Shown: positions 50,141 through 60,220 of the stretch, in pieces
How the letters are laid out: each line of letters starts with the position of its first letter
How positions within the stretch are numbered: position 1 is the first letter of the stretch
Assembly: GCA_964521715.1 (NCBI GenBank)
Contig: CAZFSS010000011.1
Coordinates: 1-64,000 of the forward strand
DNA: 64,000 bases
Reading direction: 5' to 3'
From: DAOVRD01 sp964521715
GTDB taxonomy: Bacteria > Planctomycetota > Brocadiia > SM23-32
Program-made: the position numbers and the translations under genes
Notes under the pieces: generated by a model
The model's input: the letters and a program-made list of their open reading frames with translations, nothing else
The model's database searches: none
Told to the model about the DNA's origin: nothing

Positions 50141-53100
50141 ATGGCATCCCGCAGCTTGTTGACGGGGGTGGGAGCGAAGGTCTGGTCGAAGGGGCGCGCG
50201 CTCGAACTGGAAGCCCTGGAGCCCCGGGTACTGCTGAGCGGTGGCGCTGAGGACTGGCTGGAGGGCGGCGACGGGGTCCAGCCGGACCTTCTGATCCAGG
50301 AGGCGGCCGGGGGAGGCTCCGGCCTGGTCGTTGAGCCGGACATGGACTGGCTCGCCAACTCATTGGTGGTGTCCCTGTCCTGCGGTGATTTCGAGTTCGT
50401 TCCGGCCGGCAGGGAGGAGATGATCGTCGCCGAGGGGTTCGGCCTCACCGGTGACAGCGGCAATCCGCAGTTGCCGTCGGCCGTGGTGAGGCTGGCGCTG
50501 CCGCCCAGTGCGGATCTGGACACGGTGAGTCTCGAGGTCGTGGAGACGAACCTGATTGACGTGCCCGGGACGCACTGGATCGGGGCGGCGCCCCCGGCGG
50601 CCACCGGTGCGAACGGTGAGCTGATAGTCGACTGGGGGCAAGGCAAACTCATCGAGGACGGCAAGAACGTTCTGGTATATGGTCAGGATGAGTTCTATGG
50701 CGCCGGCACGGTCGAGCTGCTGGGCGCCGAGCAGATGCGCAAGTGGAAGATCGTTACGTTTGAGTACTCGCCGTTCCAATACAACCCTGTCTCGGGCCAA
50801 CTGCGGCTGGCCGCCGACGTGCAGGTCGACGTCTCGTTCGAGCTGGGGCCCCTCCCGGATGACGCACTGCTGGCTGACCAGGGCGCCGACGACCTTGCGC
50901 GCGACATGCTGGCCAACTACGAGCAGGTCTCCTGGCTCTACTCCGTGCCCGCCCGGCTCGACGAAGGCGGACCGTTGCCCTCGGACGGCTCGGCAGACTA
51001 CGTCATCATCACCACTTCGGCCATCCAGTCCGGCTCGACGCAACTGGACGATTTCGTGGCGCACAAGCAGGCCCTGGGCTATCAGGCGGAGGTGATAACG
51101 GAGGCGGCCTGGGGAGGCGGCAGCGGCAACACGGCCGCCCAGAACATCCGTTCCTGGCTGGGCGCCAACTACGCCAGCATGGGGATCGAGTATGTCCTGC
51201 TGATCGGCGATCCTGATCCCGGCAGCGGCAACGTGCCGATGAAGATGCTGTGGCCGCGACTTGGTGCGGGGTCGTACGAGGAGAGCCCCAGCGACTACTA
51301 TTACGCGGACCTGACAAGCAACTGGGACACCGACGGGGACGGATACTACGGCGAGTGGGGCGACGACCTCAGCACGCAGCCGTTGCACGAAGTCCTGGTC
51401 GGCCGCATCCCCGTCTACGCCTCCGACTACACCGAGCTGGACAGCATCCTGGCCAAGACGATCGCCTATGACTCCGAGAGCTCGGTGGACTGGCGGTCGA
51501 ACGTCCTGCTCCCCATGGCCATCAGCAATTACGCCAACGAAGACTACTCGGGTTATGACCGAGTGGATGCCGTCTCTCTTGCGGAGTACATCAAGGACGA
51601 CATCGCAGTCCCCAATAGCTACGGATACTACCGCCTGTACGAGCAGGCCGGCAACAGCCCGGTCACGGCCCCGTGCGAGGCGGCCATTAGCAACGCCAAC
51701 GTGATCGGCGAATGGTCGAGCGAGCCGTACGGCGTGGTCGACTGGTGGGGGCACGGCAGCGAGACAGGCGCCTTCCGCAAGTACTGGTCTTCAGACGACG
51801 GCGACGGCGTGCCGGAAGCCGCCGAGATGACGTGGGTCGAGTTCATCCAAAGCAGCGATTGCCCTTCGCTCGACGACAGCCATCCATCGCTGGTCGTTCA
51901 GATCTCCTGCACCAACGGCTACCCGGAGTACGACGACAACCTCGGCTACTCCCTGCTGGCGAACGGCGCAATCGGCACCTACTCGGCCTCCCGCGTCTCA
52001 TGGTACGTTGTGGCGACGTGGGACCCCTCCCTGGCCGGCACGTACGGCGACAATGCTTCGTACGCCTATTACATCACGCAGAGGATGGTGGAGAACGACA
52101 CGACGGAGACCGCAAGCGCCGCCCTGCAATGGTGTCGCGAGAACTTCGGGATGGCGTGGGCGGAAAGCTGGATGAACACGCTGGACTTCAACCTCTATGG
52201 CGACCCCACGGTCATGCTTGGCGCCCGCATCCTGCCGGGCACCGACCTGCTGGGCACGTCCTTCGACGTCAGCCCGCACAACCTCCAGGTGGCCGGCGGG
52301 ACGGCGGCAGTGGACTTCACGGTCACCAACAACGGCGATACCGCCGCCGGGGCGTTCGACGTCCAGTTCTACCTCTCTGACGATGCCACGATTGACCCGG
52401 CCACGGACGTCCTGCTGACGCTGGACGCGTCGGACCCCAGCTACGATCCCGGCGAGCCGGAAGCCTACCACATCGCCGGCCTCGGGGGCTCCTCGCAGCA
52501 CATCGGCTCGGTCTCGCTCGCCGTGCCCGCCGCCGACCCCTTCGGGAGTGACAACGATTACTACATCGGCGTGGTCGTTGACGCGGATGAGGACGTGACG
52601 GAAACGAGCGAGACGAACAACGCGAATCGGGGCGAGGGGCTGGACAGCGAGGACGTGTTCTACGTGACCCCGGCGTCCTATCCGTTCCTGGAGGACTGGG
52701 AAGCGGGAACGTTCGCCGGCTACTGGCGCGTGAGCGAAGGAGCGCAGGGCCGCATACAGGTCACTTCAGCCAACGGCCCGTATGTCGGGGCCTACCATGT
52801 GACGCTGGATGATACGACGGACGACAGCACCTACTCCCTGAATCGGCTGACGCTCTGCATCGACCTGTCAGGGCAGACGGGCGTGGAGCTGATCTATGCC
52901 AACCGCGAGTGGGGCGACGAGGACCACGCCCAGGATCGCGTGGAGATCAGCGTGGACGGCGGGTCGTCCTGGCATACCGTTGCCGCGTTGACCGGGGCGA
53001 ACAGCACGCAGGTGTACACGGAGCGGATCTTCGACCTGGACGCCCTGGGCCTGACGTACTCGGCCGACACGCTTGTCCGCTTCCAGCAGTACGATAACTC

Positions 53101-56100
53101 CCCAATCGGCGTTGACGGGATGGCGTTCGACGACATCGCCCTCCAGCCCGAATCGCCGCACCCTGACCTGCTGGGCACCAGCTTCGCGGCGGACCCTTAC
53201 GAGCTGTCCTTGGCCAGCACCACGAGCGTGACCTTCGAGGTCACCAACCAGGGCGACGGAGATGCGGCGGCATTCGACGTTGAGTTCTTCTGGTCCGACG
53301 ATCCGGTAATGGACAACGGGGACGAGATCGCCGCGAACCTCGCCCCGGGCGATCCGAACTACGATCCGGCCAATCCGAACGCGTATCACGTGCCGGCGGG
53401 GCTCGTCGCGAGCGCCAGCCTTCTGGACACGATCGCCATCAGCGTGCTCCCAACGGACCCGTTCGGCACGGACGACGAGTACTACCTGGGGATGCGGGTG
53501 GACGAGTCGCGGGCCGTTTCGGAGTCGGACGAGACGAACAACCACAGCCGGGGCGCGGGGCTGGACATGGCGCAGGTCAGCTGGGTGGCGACCATCCTGC
53601 TGGCGGACTTCGAGGACGACGGGGGCGCCTACGAAAACGAAGGCTTCACTTACACCAACGACCCCGACGCGCCGGGGACCAACCTGTGGCACGCGACGTC
53701 CCATCGTTCCTCCGGGTCGCACAGCGATCCGTACTCCCAGTACTACGGACAGGAGAATGTATGGCATTACGATACGGGAGTGCGCACCGCGGGCAACCTC
53801 GTGTCGCCGACCGTCAACCTGGTTGGGTTCGTTGGGCCCATCACGCTGAGCTTCAATTACTTCCTGGAGACGGAGGGACTTGCGCCGGACTACGATGCGG
53901 CCGTCGTCCAGGTCTCCGGCAACGGCGGATCGAGCTGGAGCGCCTTGGCCGGCAACCAGTCTGGAGGAGGGCTGACGGATCCCACGGCGAATTGGGTGAA
54001 GTGGGAGGGGAACCTTTCTGCCTACGCGGGCTCGCAGATCATCCTCCGCTTCAACTTCGACACTGGGGACGGTCTTTACAATGACTACGAAGGCTGGTAC
54101 GTGGACGACGTGACGATGAAGGGCATCGCCGTGGCGCCGGGCGAGATCCATGGCAGCAAGTGGAATGACCTGGACGGGGACGGCACGGGGGACGCCGGTG
54201 AGCCCGGCCTGGAAGGCTGGACCATCTACCTGGATCAGAATCACAACGGCCAGCTTGACCCCGCGGAAGCGCACACAACGACCGGTGCGGACGGTGGCTA
54301 CTCCTTCCTCAACCTTCTGCCCGGTACCTACACAGTCGCCGAACAGCATCAGTCGGGCTGGACTCAGACCTGGCCTGCGGGCGCCGGCACGTATACCGTG
54401 CCGGTCGCATCGGGCGAGGTGGTCGAGGACGTCGAGTTCGGCAACTGGCTCACCCAGGCCGAGATCCACGGCAGCAAGTGGGAGGATCTGGACGCGGACG
54501 GCGTGTGGGATGCAGCAGAGGACGGCCTGGCAGGATGGACCATCTACCTGGACCAGAACCAGAACGGCCAGCACGATCCGGCGGAGGCCTCCACCACCAC
54601 GGCGGCGGGCGGGGGCTACTCGTTCACGAGTCTGCCCGCCGGCACGTACACCGTGGCCGAAGTGCTTCAGGCCGACTGGGAGCAGACGTATCCCGTCGCC
54701 GGCACGCACTCGGTGGCGCTCAGCGCGACGCAGGTTGTGGAGGACGTCGACTTCGGCAACCGGGTGTCGCCGGGCGAGATCAGCGGCTCCAAGTGGTACG
54801 ACGCCGATCAGGACGGCGTCCGGGACGGCGACGAGCCCGGCGTGGAAGGCTGGATCATCTACCTGGACCAGAACCAGAACGGCCAGCGCGACCCGGCGGA
54901 AACCTGGACCACGACCGACGCCAACGGCGACTACTCGTTCACCGACCTGCCGCCCGGCACGTACACCGTCGCCGAAGAGGCGCAGTCTGGCTGGACGCAG
55001 ACGTTCCCCTCCGGCCCGTCCGTCGACCATGTGATCGTGTTTGACGGGGCGAACGACGATCACTTCCAGACTGCCCTGACGAATCTGGGGCTGCCCTTCG
55101 CGGTGTACGGTCCGGGGCCTACCTTCGGCCCGGCCGTGGCCGCAGCGGATCCGGCCACGTACCTCGTGATCGTGAGTACCTCAGCTCCTGAGCCCGATTA
55201 CTCGACCCTGATCGCTTTCGTCAACGCGGGCGGCCGTGCCATCCTGAGCACGGCGAACCTCGACGGGCAGTCAGCCCTTGCCACGGCCCTCGACGCCCAG
55301 GTGGCTACGGACATGACCAGCCCGGCTTCCGTCTATGACTGGGGAGGATCGCCGCTCTTCAGTGGGCTGTCCAGTCCGATGGCCTTTGCCGAAAGTGGCT
55401 TCTACGACGACGGCGATCGGCTGCGGCCCGGCACGGGTGGGACCGCCGTTGCCGGTTTTGTGAGTAGCCCCACGACAAATCAGGCCGCCATCATCATCGG
55501 CAACGACGGCAAGACCATCGTGGACGGCTTTTTGATGGACAACGCGGTCTCCAACGCTGCGGCCGTGCAGATGGCCACCAACGAGATCGAGCTGCTCGGC
55601 GGGGCCGGCGGCGCAGCGGGGCCGCACACGGTGGACCTCTCCCCCGGCGAGACCGTCAGCGACATGGACTTCGGCAACTGGGCCCCGGCGGGGGACATCC
55701 AGGGCAGCAAGTGGGAAGACGCCGACGCCGACGGCGTGCGGGACGCCGGCGAGACCGGACTTGAGGGCTGGACCATATACCTGGACCGGAATCAGAACGG
55801 CGTGCGCGATGCCGAAGAAGCCTGGACCGTCACGGACACCAACGGCGACTACGTCTTCACTGATCTGGTCCCCGGCACCTACGTCGTGGCGGAGGAGCTT
55901 CAGGCCGACTGGGCGCAGACCTACCCCGCGGGCGAGGGAACGCACGATGTGGGGGTCGGCCCGGGCGAGGTCGTGGAGGACGTCGACTTCGGCAACGTCT
56001 TCGCCGCGGTGCCGGAGCCCGATCTGGCCCCCACGCAGTTCGCGGTGGCGCCCTCCGGTCTGCTGGGCAACGTCAGCACCTCGGTCACGTTCGGGCTTCA

Positions 56101-58393
56101 CAACGGCGGTGACGGGGACGCGGGAGCGTTCGACGTCGAGTTCTTCTGGTCGGACGATGCGAGCTTCGCCAACGGCGAGGAGATCGCCGCCGATCTGGTC
56201 CCTTCGGACCCCAACTACGATCCGGCCAACCCCAATGCCTACCATGTCGCAGGCGGCCTGCTTGCCGGCGGCGGGCTGACGGACACAGTGGCCATATCGG
56301 TCCCCCGCGTGGATCCCTGCAAGACCGACGGGACCTACTACCTGGGCATGCGGCTCGACGAATCGGCTGCGGTCTCGGAGTCCGACGAGGCGAACAACCA
56401 CAGCCAGGGCGTGGGGCTGGACATGGCCTGCGTGAACTGGACGCGGGGGGTCTACGTGGCGGACTTCCAGGACGCGGAAGGCAACTACGAGGGCGAAGGG
56501 TTCACCTATGCGGACGATCCGGACGCCCCGGGCACAAGCCTGTGGCACGGCACGTCCCATCGCGCTGCCAGCGGGCTGTACTCGCAGTATTACGGCCGCG
56601 AAAGCGTGTGGGACTACGACACGGGGTCGCGCAACGCCGGCGCCCTGCTCTCGCCGCTGATCTCCCTGTCCGGCATGGGGACGCCCCTCGTCCTGAGTTT
56701 CGAGTACTTCCTGGAGACGGAAGGCGCCGCTCCCGCTCGCGACGCGGCCCTGGTGGAGATCTCCGACGATGGCGGCCTGACGTGGAATCCCGTGGCCGAT
56801 AACGCGAGCGGCGGCGGGCTGACCGAACCCACCTCCGATTGGACCACGTGGCAGGGGTGCGTCTCCGCCTACGCCGGTTCCGAGATCATCCTTCGCTTCA
56901 GCTTCGACACCGGGGACGGCGCGCAGAACGCCTTTGAGGGATGGTACGTAGACGACGTGAGGATCTTGTCCTCGGCCCCCACGCTCGTCTTCCAGGAGCC
57001 GACGGTCGGGCTGGAACTGACGGGCGTGCCTGCGGAGCTGACGGCGCCGGAGGACGAGGCCTTCACCTTCGATTTCGACACACCCATCGAGGTCGCCGGC
57101 GGGTCCGTGAGCTACCTGCTCCTGGACGCTCCCGTGTGGCTGGGAATGCAGAACCCCGGTGCGGGCGTGATCTCGGGAATGCCCACCAACGCCCGGGTCG
57201 GCGATTTCGCCGTGACATTGCGGACGGCGAAGCCGAGCGGCACTTACGTGGACCATACCCTCTCCCTGCACGTGCTGAACGCCGCGCCGACGATCACCTC
57301 AGAGCCGGCGTTGGCGGCCGTCGAAGGCGCTCCCTACGCGTACCAGGTCGCATCGGACGACGATCCGACGGCCAATTACGTTCTGCTGGAAGGGCCCGCG
57401 CAGTTGAGCATCGACGTCGGCCGCGGGCTGATCTCCGGGACGTTCGACGGGTCTGCCGCAGGCCAGTACCTCGTGCGCGTCCAGGTGGACGACGGCCACG
57501 GTGGCACGGACGTGCAGGCGTTCACGTTGACGGTGCTCGGCACGGCTCCCGCGTTCGTCGAGCCGCCTGCGGCGCTGGCGGCGATGGAAGACGAGGCGTT
57601 CGCATACGACTTCGGCACGGACGACGAGGCCGGCGCCGGCGTGGTTTACTCACTGCTCGGCGCTCCGGGATGGCTCACCGTGCAGGACGAGTCGGCGGGC
57701 GTCATCGCCGGCATTCCCAGGGACGGGGACGCCGGTGAGTTCCAGGTCACCGTTCGGGCGGAGAACGGCTGGGGGGGCGCGGAGTACACCTTCACGCTCA
57801 GCGTGGAGAACGCCCCGCCCCGGTTCCTGACCGCGCCGTCGGAGCTGACGGCGGTCGAGCGCCGGCCGTTCAGCTTCGACTTCCAGACCGATGACGAGTT
57901 GCAGGGCGGCGGTGTGAGGTACGGCCTCGTCGAAGGGCCTTCGTGGCTGAGGATGGCGGATCGGTCGGCGGGCGTCGTCTCGGGGGTCCCCTGGGGCGCT
58001 GCCGGGGCGTGCACGGTGGCCGTTGCCGCCCGGGATGCCGACGAGGCGGTGGCGGAGCACACGTTCTGCCTGACCGTCCGGCAAGTGGACGTGTGGTTGC
58101 CGCCCCGGCCCATAAGGCCCGTGGCCGATACGCCGCCCTCCGGCCGGTCGGGCGGCGATGGGGCCCTGACCGGCGTTCTCGAGTCCGACATGTGGCGCGC
58201 CATTCAGCCGACCGCAACTGACGGCGACGCCTTTGCCGGCGATGGGATCGGAGCTCTGGCCGCAGGCGGCAGTCCGTGGTGGCTGGATGGGCTGCCCGTC
58301 GGCTTGCAGGCGGCGCAGGACCGGCTGGACGGCATCCGGCCCCCGGCCGGCGTGCTGGCAAGTGTGAAAGTGGCCCCGAGGGGCTCCCGGTAG
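50141..58393 (+). CDS. Giant LEPR-XLL protein with C25 (gingipain-like) protease and adhesin repeats
   Basis: 2,750 residues. The N-terminus carries the planctomycete LEPR-XLL sorting-type motif (LEALEPRVLLSGG, about 23-35). A C25 protease domain (about 285-700) has the His in WWGHGSETG (about 537) and the Cys in VQISCTNGYPEY (about 588). Then: CARDB (700-845), a jelly-roll with DWEAGTF (846-1000), CARDB (1010-1145), a MAM-like sandwich (1150-1330), four SdrD-B-like repeats starting GSKWxDxDxDG (about 1335, 1440, 1544 and 1849), a third CARDB (1970-2100), a second MAM-like domain (2110-2285), and four cadherin/He_PIG Ig-like repeats (2290-2650). The third SdrD-B repeat is split by a 200-residue Rossmann-like insert. 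No PEP-CTERM tail. A cell-surface protease/adhesin is likely. Confidence 0.92.
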   Translation: MASRSLLTGVGAKVWSKGRALELEALEPRVLLSGGAEDWLEGGDGVQPDLLIQEAAGGGSGLVVEPDMDWLANSLVVSLSCGDFEFVPAGREEMIVAEGFGLTGDSGNPQLPSAVVRLALPPSADLDTVSLEVVETNLIDVPGTHWIGAAPPAATGANGELIVDWGQGKLIEDGKNVLVYGQDEFYGAGTVELLGAEQMRKWKIVTFEYSPFQYNPVSGQLRLAADVQVDVSFELGPLPDDALLADQGADDLARDMLANYEQVSWLYSVPARLDEGGPLPSDGSADYVIITTSAIQSGSTQLDDFVAHKQALGYQAEVITEAAWGGGSGNTAAQNIRSWLGANYASMGIEYVLLIGDPDPGSGNVPMKMLWPRLGAGSYEESPSDYYYADLTSNWDTDGDGYYGEWGDDLSTQPLHEVLVGRIPVYASDYTELDSILAKTIAYDSESSVDWRSNVLLPMAISNYANEDYSGYDRVDAVSLAEYIKDDIAVPNSYGYYRLYEQAGNSPVTAPCEAAISNANVIGEWSSEPYGVVDWWGHGSETGAFRKYWSSDDGDGVPEAAEMTWVEFIQSSDCPSLDDSHPSLVVQISCTNGYPEYDDNLGYSLLANGAIGTYSASRVSWYVVATWDPSLAGTYGDNASYAYYITQRMVENDTTETASAALQWCRENFGMAWAESWMNTLDFNLYGDPTVMLGARILPGTDLLGTSFDVSPHNLQVAGGTAAVDFTVTNNGDTAAGAFDVQFYLSDDATIDPATDVLLTLDASDPSYDPGEPEAYHIAGLGGSSQHIGSVSLAVPAADPFGSDNDYYIGVVVDADEDVTETSETNNANRGEGLDSEDVFYVTPASYPFLEDWEAGTFAGYWRVSEGAQGRIQVTSANGPYVGAYHVTLDDTTDDSTYSLNRLTLCIDLSGQTGVELIYANREWGDEDHAQDRVEISVDGGSSWHTVAALTGANSTQVYTERIFDLDALGLTYSADTLVRFQQYDNSPIGVDGMAFDDIALQPESPHPDLLGTSFAADPYELSLASTTSVTFEVTNQGDGDAAAFDVEFFWSDDPVMDNGDEIAANLAPGDPNYDPANPNAYHVPAGLVASASLLDTIAISVLPTDPFGTDDEYYLGMRVDESRAVSESDETNNHSRGAGLDMAQVSWVATILLADFEDDGGAYENEGFTYTNDPDAPGTNLWHATSHRSSGSHSDPYSQYYGQENVWHYDTGVRTAGNLVSPTVNLVGFVGPITLSFNYFLETEGLAPDYDAAVVQVSGNGGSSWSALAGNQSGGGLTDPTANWVKWEGNLSAYAGSQIILRFNFDTGDGLYNDYEGWYVDDVTMKGIAVAPGEIHGSKWNDLDGDGTGDAGEPGLEGWTIYLDQNHNGQLDPAEAHTTTGADGGYSFLNLLPGTYTVAEQHQSGWTQTWPAGAGTYTVPVASGEVVEDVEFGNWLTQAEIHGSKWEDLDADGVWDAAEDGLAGWTIYLDQNQNGQHDPAEASTTTAAGGGYSFTSLPAGTYTVAEVLQADWEQTYPVAGTHSVALSATQVVEDVDFGNRVSPGEISGSKWYDADQDGVRDGDEPGVEGWIIYLDQNQNGQRDPAETWTTTDANGDYSFTDLPPGTYTVAEEAQSGWTQTFPSGPSVDHVIVFDGANDDHFQTALTNLGLPFAVYGPGPTFGPAVAAADPATYLVIVSTSAPEPDYSTLIAFVNAGGRAILSTANLDGQSALATALDAQVATDMTSPASVYDWGGSPLFSGLSSPMAFAESGFYDDGDRLRPGTGGTAVAGFVSSPTTNQAAIIIGNDGKTIVDGFLMDNAVSNAAAVQMATNEIELLGGAGGAAGPHTVDLSPGETVSDMDFGNWAPAGDIQGSKWEDADADGVRDAGETGLEGWTIYLDRNQNGVRDAEEAWTVTDTNGDYVFTDLVPGTYVVAEELQADWAQTYPAGEGTHDVGVGPGEVVEDVDFGNVFAAVPEPDLAPTQFAVAPSGLLGNVSTSVTFGLHNGGDGDAGAFDVEFFWSDDASFANGEEIAADLVPSDPNYDPANPNAYHVAGGLLAGGGLTDTVAISVPRVDPCKTDGTYYLGMRLDESAAVSESDEANNHSQGVGLDMACVNWTRGVYVADFQDAEGNYEGEGFTYADDPDAPGTSLWHGTSHRAASGLYSQYYGRESVWDYDTGSRNAGALLSPLISLSGMGTPLVLSFEYFLETEGAAPARDAALVEISDDGGLTWNPVADNASGGGLTEPTSDWTTWQGCVSAYAGSEIILRFSFDTGDGAQNAFEGWYVDDVRILSSAPTLVFQEPTVGLELTGVPAELTAPEDEAFTFDFDTPIEVAGGSVSYLLLDAPVWLGMQNPGAGVISGMPTNARVGDFAVTLRTAKPSGTYVDHTLSLHVLNAAPTITSEPALAAVEGAPYAYQVASDDDPTANYVLLEGPAQLSIDVGRGLISGTFDGSAAGQYLVRVQVDDGHGGTDVQAFTLTVLGTAPAFVEPPAALAAMEDEAFAYDFGTDDEAGAGVVYSLLGAPGWLTVQDESAGVIAGIPRDGDAGEFQVTVRAENGWGGAEYTFTLSVENAPPRFLTAPSELTAVERRPFSFDFQTDDELQGGGVRYGLVEGPSWLRMADRSAGVVSGVPWGAAGACTVAVAARDADEAVAEHTFCLTVRQVDVWLPPRPIRPVADTPPSGRSGGDGALTGVLESDMWRAIQPTATDGDAFAGDGIGALAAGGSPWWLDGLPVGLQAAQDRLDGIRPPAGVLASVKVAPRGSR

Positions 58394-58431
58394 GTCGGAT
58401 GGATGCAGGCGCGAACCAGGAGGAACGCCCC

Positions 58432-58460
58432 TTGCGGGCCCCGGGCGTTGGCATTATACT
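58432..58460 (+). promoter_or_regulatory. Sigma-70 promoter for the papain-like gene
   Basis: TTGCGG (58432-58437), a 17-base spacer, TATACT (58455-58460), about 98 bases before the ATG at 58558. The promoter follows the giant gene's stop by about 40 bases, so the two are separately controlled. Confidence 0.55.
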
Positions 58461-58557
58461 GCGCTTGGTACGGACCGGGGAGGAGCGTACGCCACGTCCG
58501 TCTTGGCCTGCGGCAGGCCGGGGCGGTTATCGTGTGCGCTGTTTCGGGAGAGCGGTG

Positions 58558-59991
58558 ATGAGGTCGTGGGGCATATTGGTGCTTGTGTTTGCCCTCTTCG
58601 CCTCGGCGGTGTCGGCGGACTCCCTGCTCATCGACTCCCCGCCCCGCCTCGACGTGGAGCAGGCCCTCGAAGGTGGTCCTCTGGATGCGCAGGAACCGGC
58701 GGGCGGCGTCCCACTGGATGGGAACGGCGGCCTGCCGGCAAGCTTCAGCCTGCGTCCGGACTACGTGTCCTCGGTCAAGGACCAGGGTTCGTGCGGCTCC
58801 TGCTGGGCGTTCGCCACGTACGGCTCCTTCGAGAGCAGCATCCTGAAATCAGGCGGCCCCGAAGCCGACCTGTCCGAGAACAACCTGAAGAACTACCACG
58901 GCTTCGACCCCGGTCCGTGCGACGGCGGCAACATGTTCATGAGCATGGCCTACATGGCGCGGCTCGACGGTCCCGTCAGCGAGGCCGACGACCCCTATAG
59001 CGATTACGACGACCGCCCCTCCCCCGGCGGCCCCAGGCAGTACCTGCTTCATGACGTGCCGGTGTTCGACACGACGACTGAGATCAAGAGCGCCCTGACG
59101 AACTACGGGGCGTTGTATACGTCCATGCGCTGGGAGAACGCCAGCTACGACGACACCGACTACACCTACCTGTACACGGGCAGTGGCGGCTCGAACCACG
59201 CCGTAACGATCGTGGGCTGGGACGACAGCAAGGCGGTCGCCGGCGCGTCGTCGGCCGGCGCCTGGCAGGTCAAGAACAGCTGGGGCACGGGGCTCTGGCA
59301 AGGGCAGTACGACAACGACGCCGGTTACTTCTGGATCTCGTACGAGGATACGGTCGCGTGCAGCTACGGGGCCTCGTTCGAGCCTGCCGGGCTGGATCAA
59401 GTGGTCGGAGTCTATGAGCATGACGACTACGGATACGTCGCCTCCGTCAACTGCGACTATGCCCTGAACGCCTTCCAGACGACCCAGGCCGGCTATCTGG
59501 GCGCCGTGAGCTTCTACACGACGGCGGACGGCGCGGGCTATGACCTGCGCGTATACGACCATTTCACGGACGACACGCCGTCAGGCCTGCTGGCCCAGGC
59601 GACGGGCACGATCGACGCGTGGGGCTACCACGTTGTCGACCTGCCCAGGCAGGACTGGGTCAGTCTGGGAGCCAGCGACGACTTCGCCGTCTACCTCTAC
59701 CTCAGCAACGGCGGCGATTACCCCCAGGCGATCGAGTGCTGGGCCCTGGCCGGCGGCGATCCTTACAGCACGGGCTGCACGTCCGACTGGGGTGAGAGCT
59801 TCTTCAGCCTGGACGGCACGAACTGGTGGGACCTCCACGGCCAGGGCGACGGGACCTGGAACTTCTCCATCAAGGCCTACATGACGACTCCGGAGCCCGC
59901 GGGCCTGTCTCTGATCGCGTTCGGCATCGGCGCGCTGGTGGCATGGGGCTCCCGCAAGAGACGGGACGGCGCCGAAGCTGCTTGCCGATGA
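58558..59991 (+). CDS. Papain-family (C1) protease with PEP-CTERM anchor
   Basis: 477 residues from the ATG at 58558; the frame is open to 58276 but the signal peptide (MRSWGILVLVFALFASAVSA) begins here. A short pro-region precedes the C1 peptidase: VKDQGSCGSCWAFATYGSFE with Cys82, SNHAVTIVGWDD with the His, and WQVKNSWGTGLW with the Asn. A beta-rich domain follows (LGAVSFYTTADGAGYDLRVY). The C-terminus is a PEP-CTERM signal: TPEPAGLSLIAFGIGALVAW plus GSRKRR. It should be cut and processed by the exosortase encoded at 62482. Confidence 0.93.
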   Translation: MRSWGILVLVFALFASAVSADSLLIDSPPRLDVEQALEGGPLDAQEPAGGVPLDGNGGLPASFSLRPDYVSSVKDQGSCGSCWAFATYGSFESSILKSGGPEADLSENNLKNYHGFDPGPCDGGNMFMSMAYMARLDGPVSEADDPYSDYDDRPSPGGPRQYLLHDVPVFDTTTEIKSALTNYGALYTSMRWENASYDDTDYTYLYTGSGGSNHAVTIVGWDDSKAVAGASSAGAWQVKNSWGTGLWQGQYDNDAGYFWISYEDTVACSYGASFEPAGLDQVVGVYEHDDYGYVASVNCDYALNAFQTTQAGYLGAVSFYTTADGAGYDLRVYDHFTDDTPSGLLAQATGTIDAWGYHVVDLPRQDWVSLGASDDFAVYLYLSNGGDYPQAIECWALAGGDPYSTGCTSDWGESFFSLDGTNWWDLHGQGDGTWNFSIKAYMTTPEPAGLSLIAFGIGALVAWGSRKRRDGAEAACR

Positions 59992-60119
59992 CGCCGCAGG
60001 CTGTCTGCCGGACGCGTCGCTGCCCGCCCTCCTCCCCCGCCGTCAGGAAGCCAGCCCTGGGTCTCTGCGGGCGTTGCCCGGCGGCGCCGAGCGTCCCCCC
60101 GGGGCGGCAGTCCGGACGG

Positions 60120-60148
60120 TTGGCATCCGCCGGGACGCCTGCTACACT
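60120..60148 (+). promoter_or_regulatory. Sigma-70 promoter for the TPR gene
   Basis: TTGGCA (60120-60125), a 17-base spacer, TACACT (60143-60148), 73 bases before the GTG start of the TPR gene. Confidence 0.55.
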
Positions 60149-60220
60149 GTTTCCAGGGAGCCGCGGATCTTGCGGCTGCGGCTCTCACGCGCCGTCCCAG
60201 AACCTTGCGAGGCGGGATCG

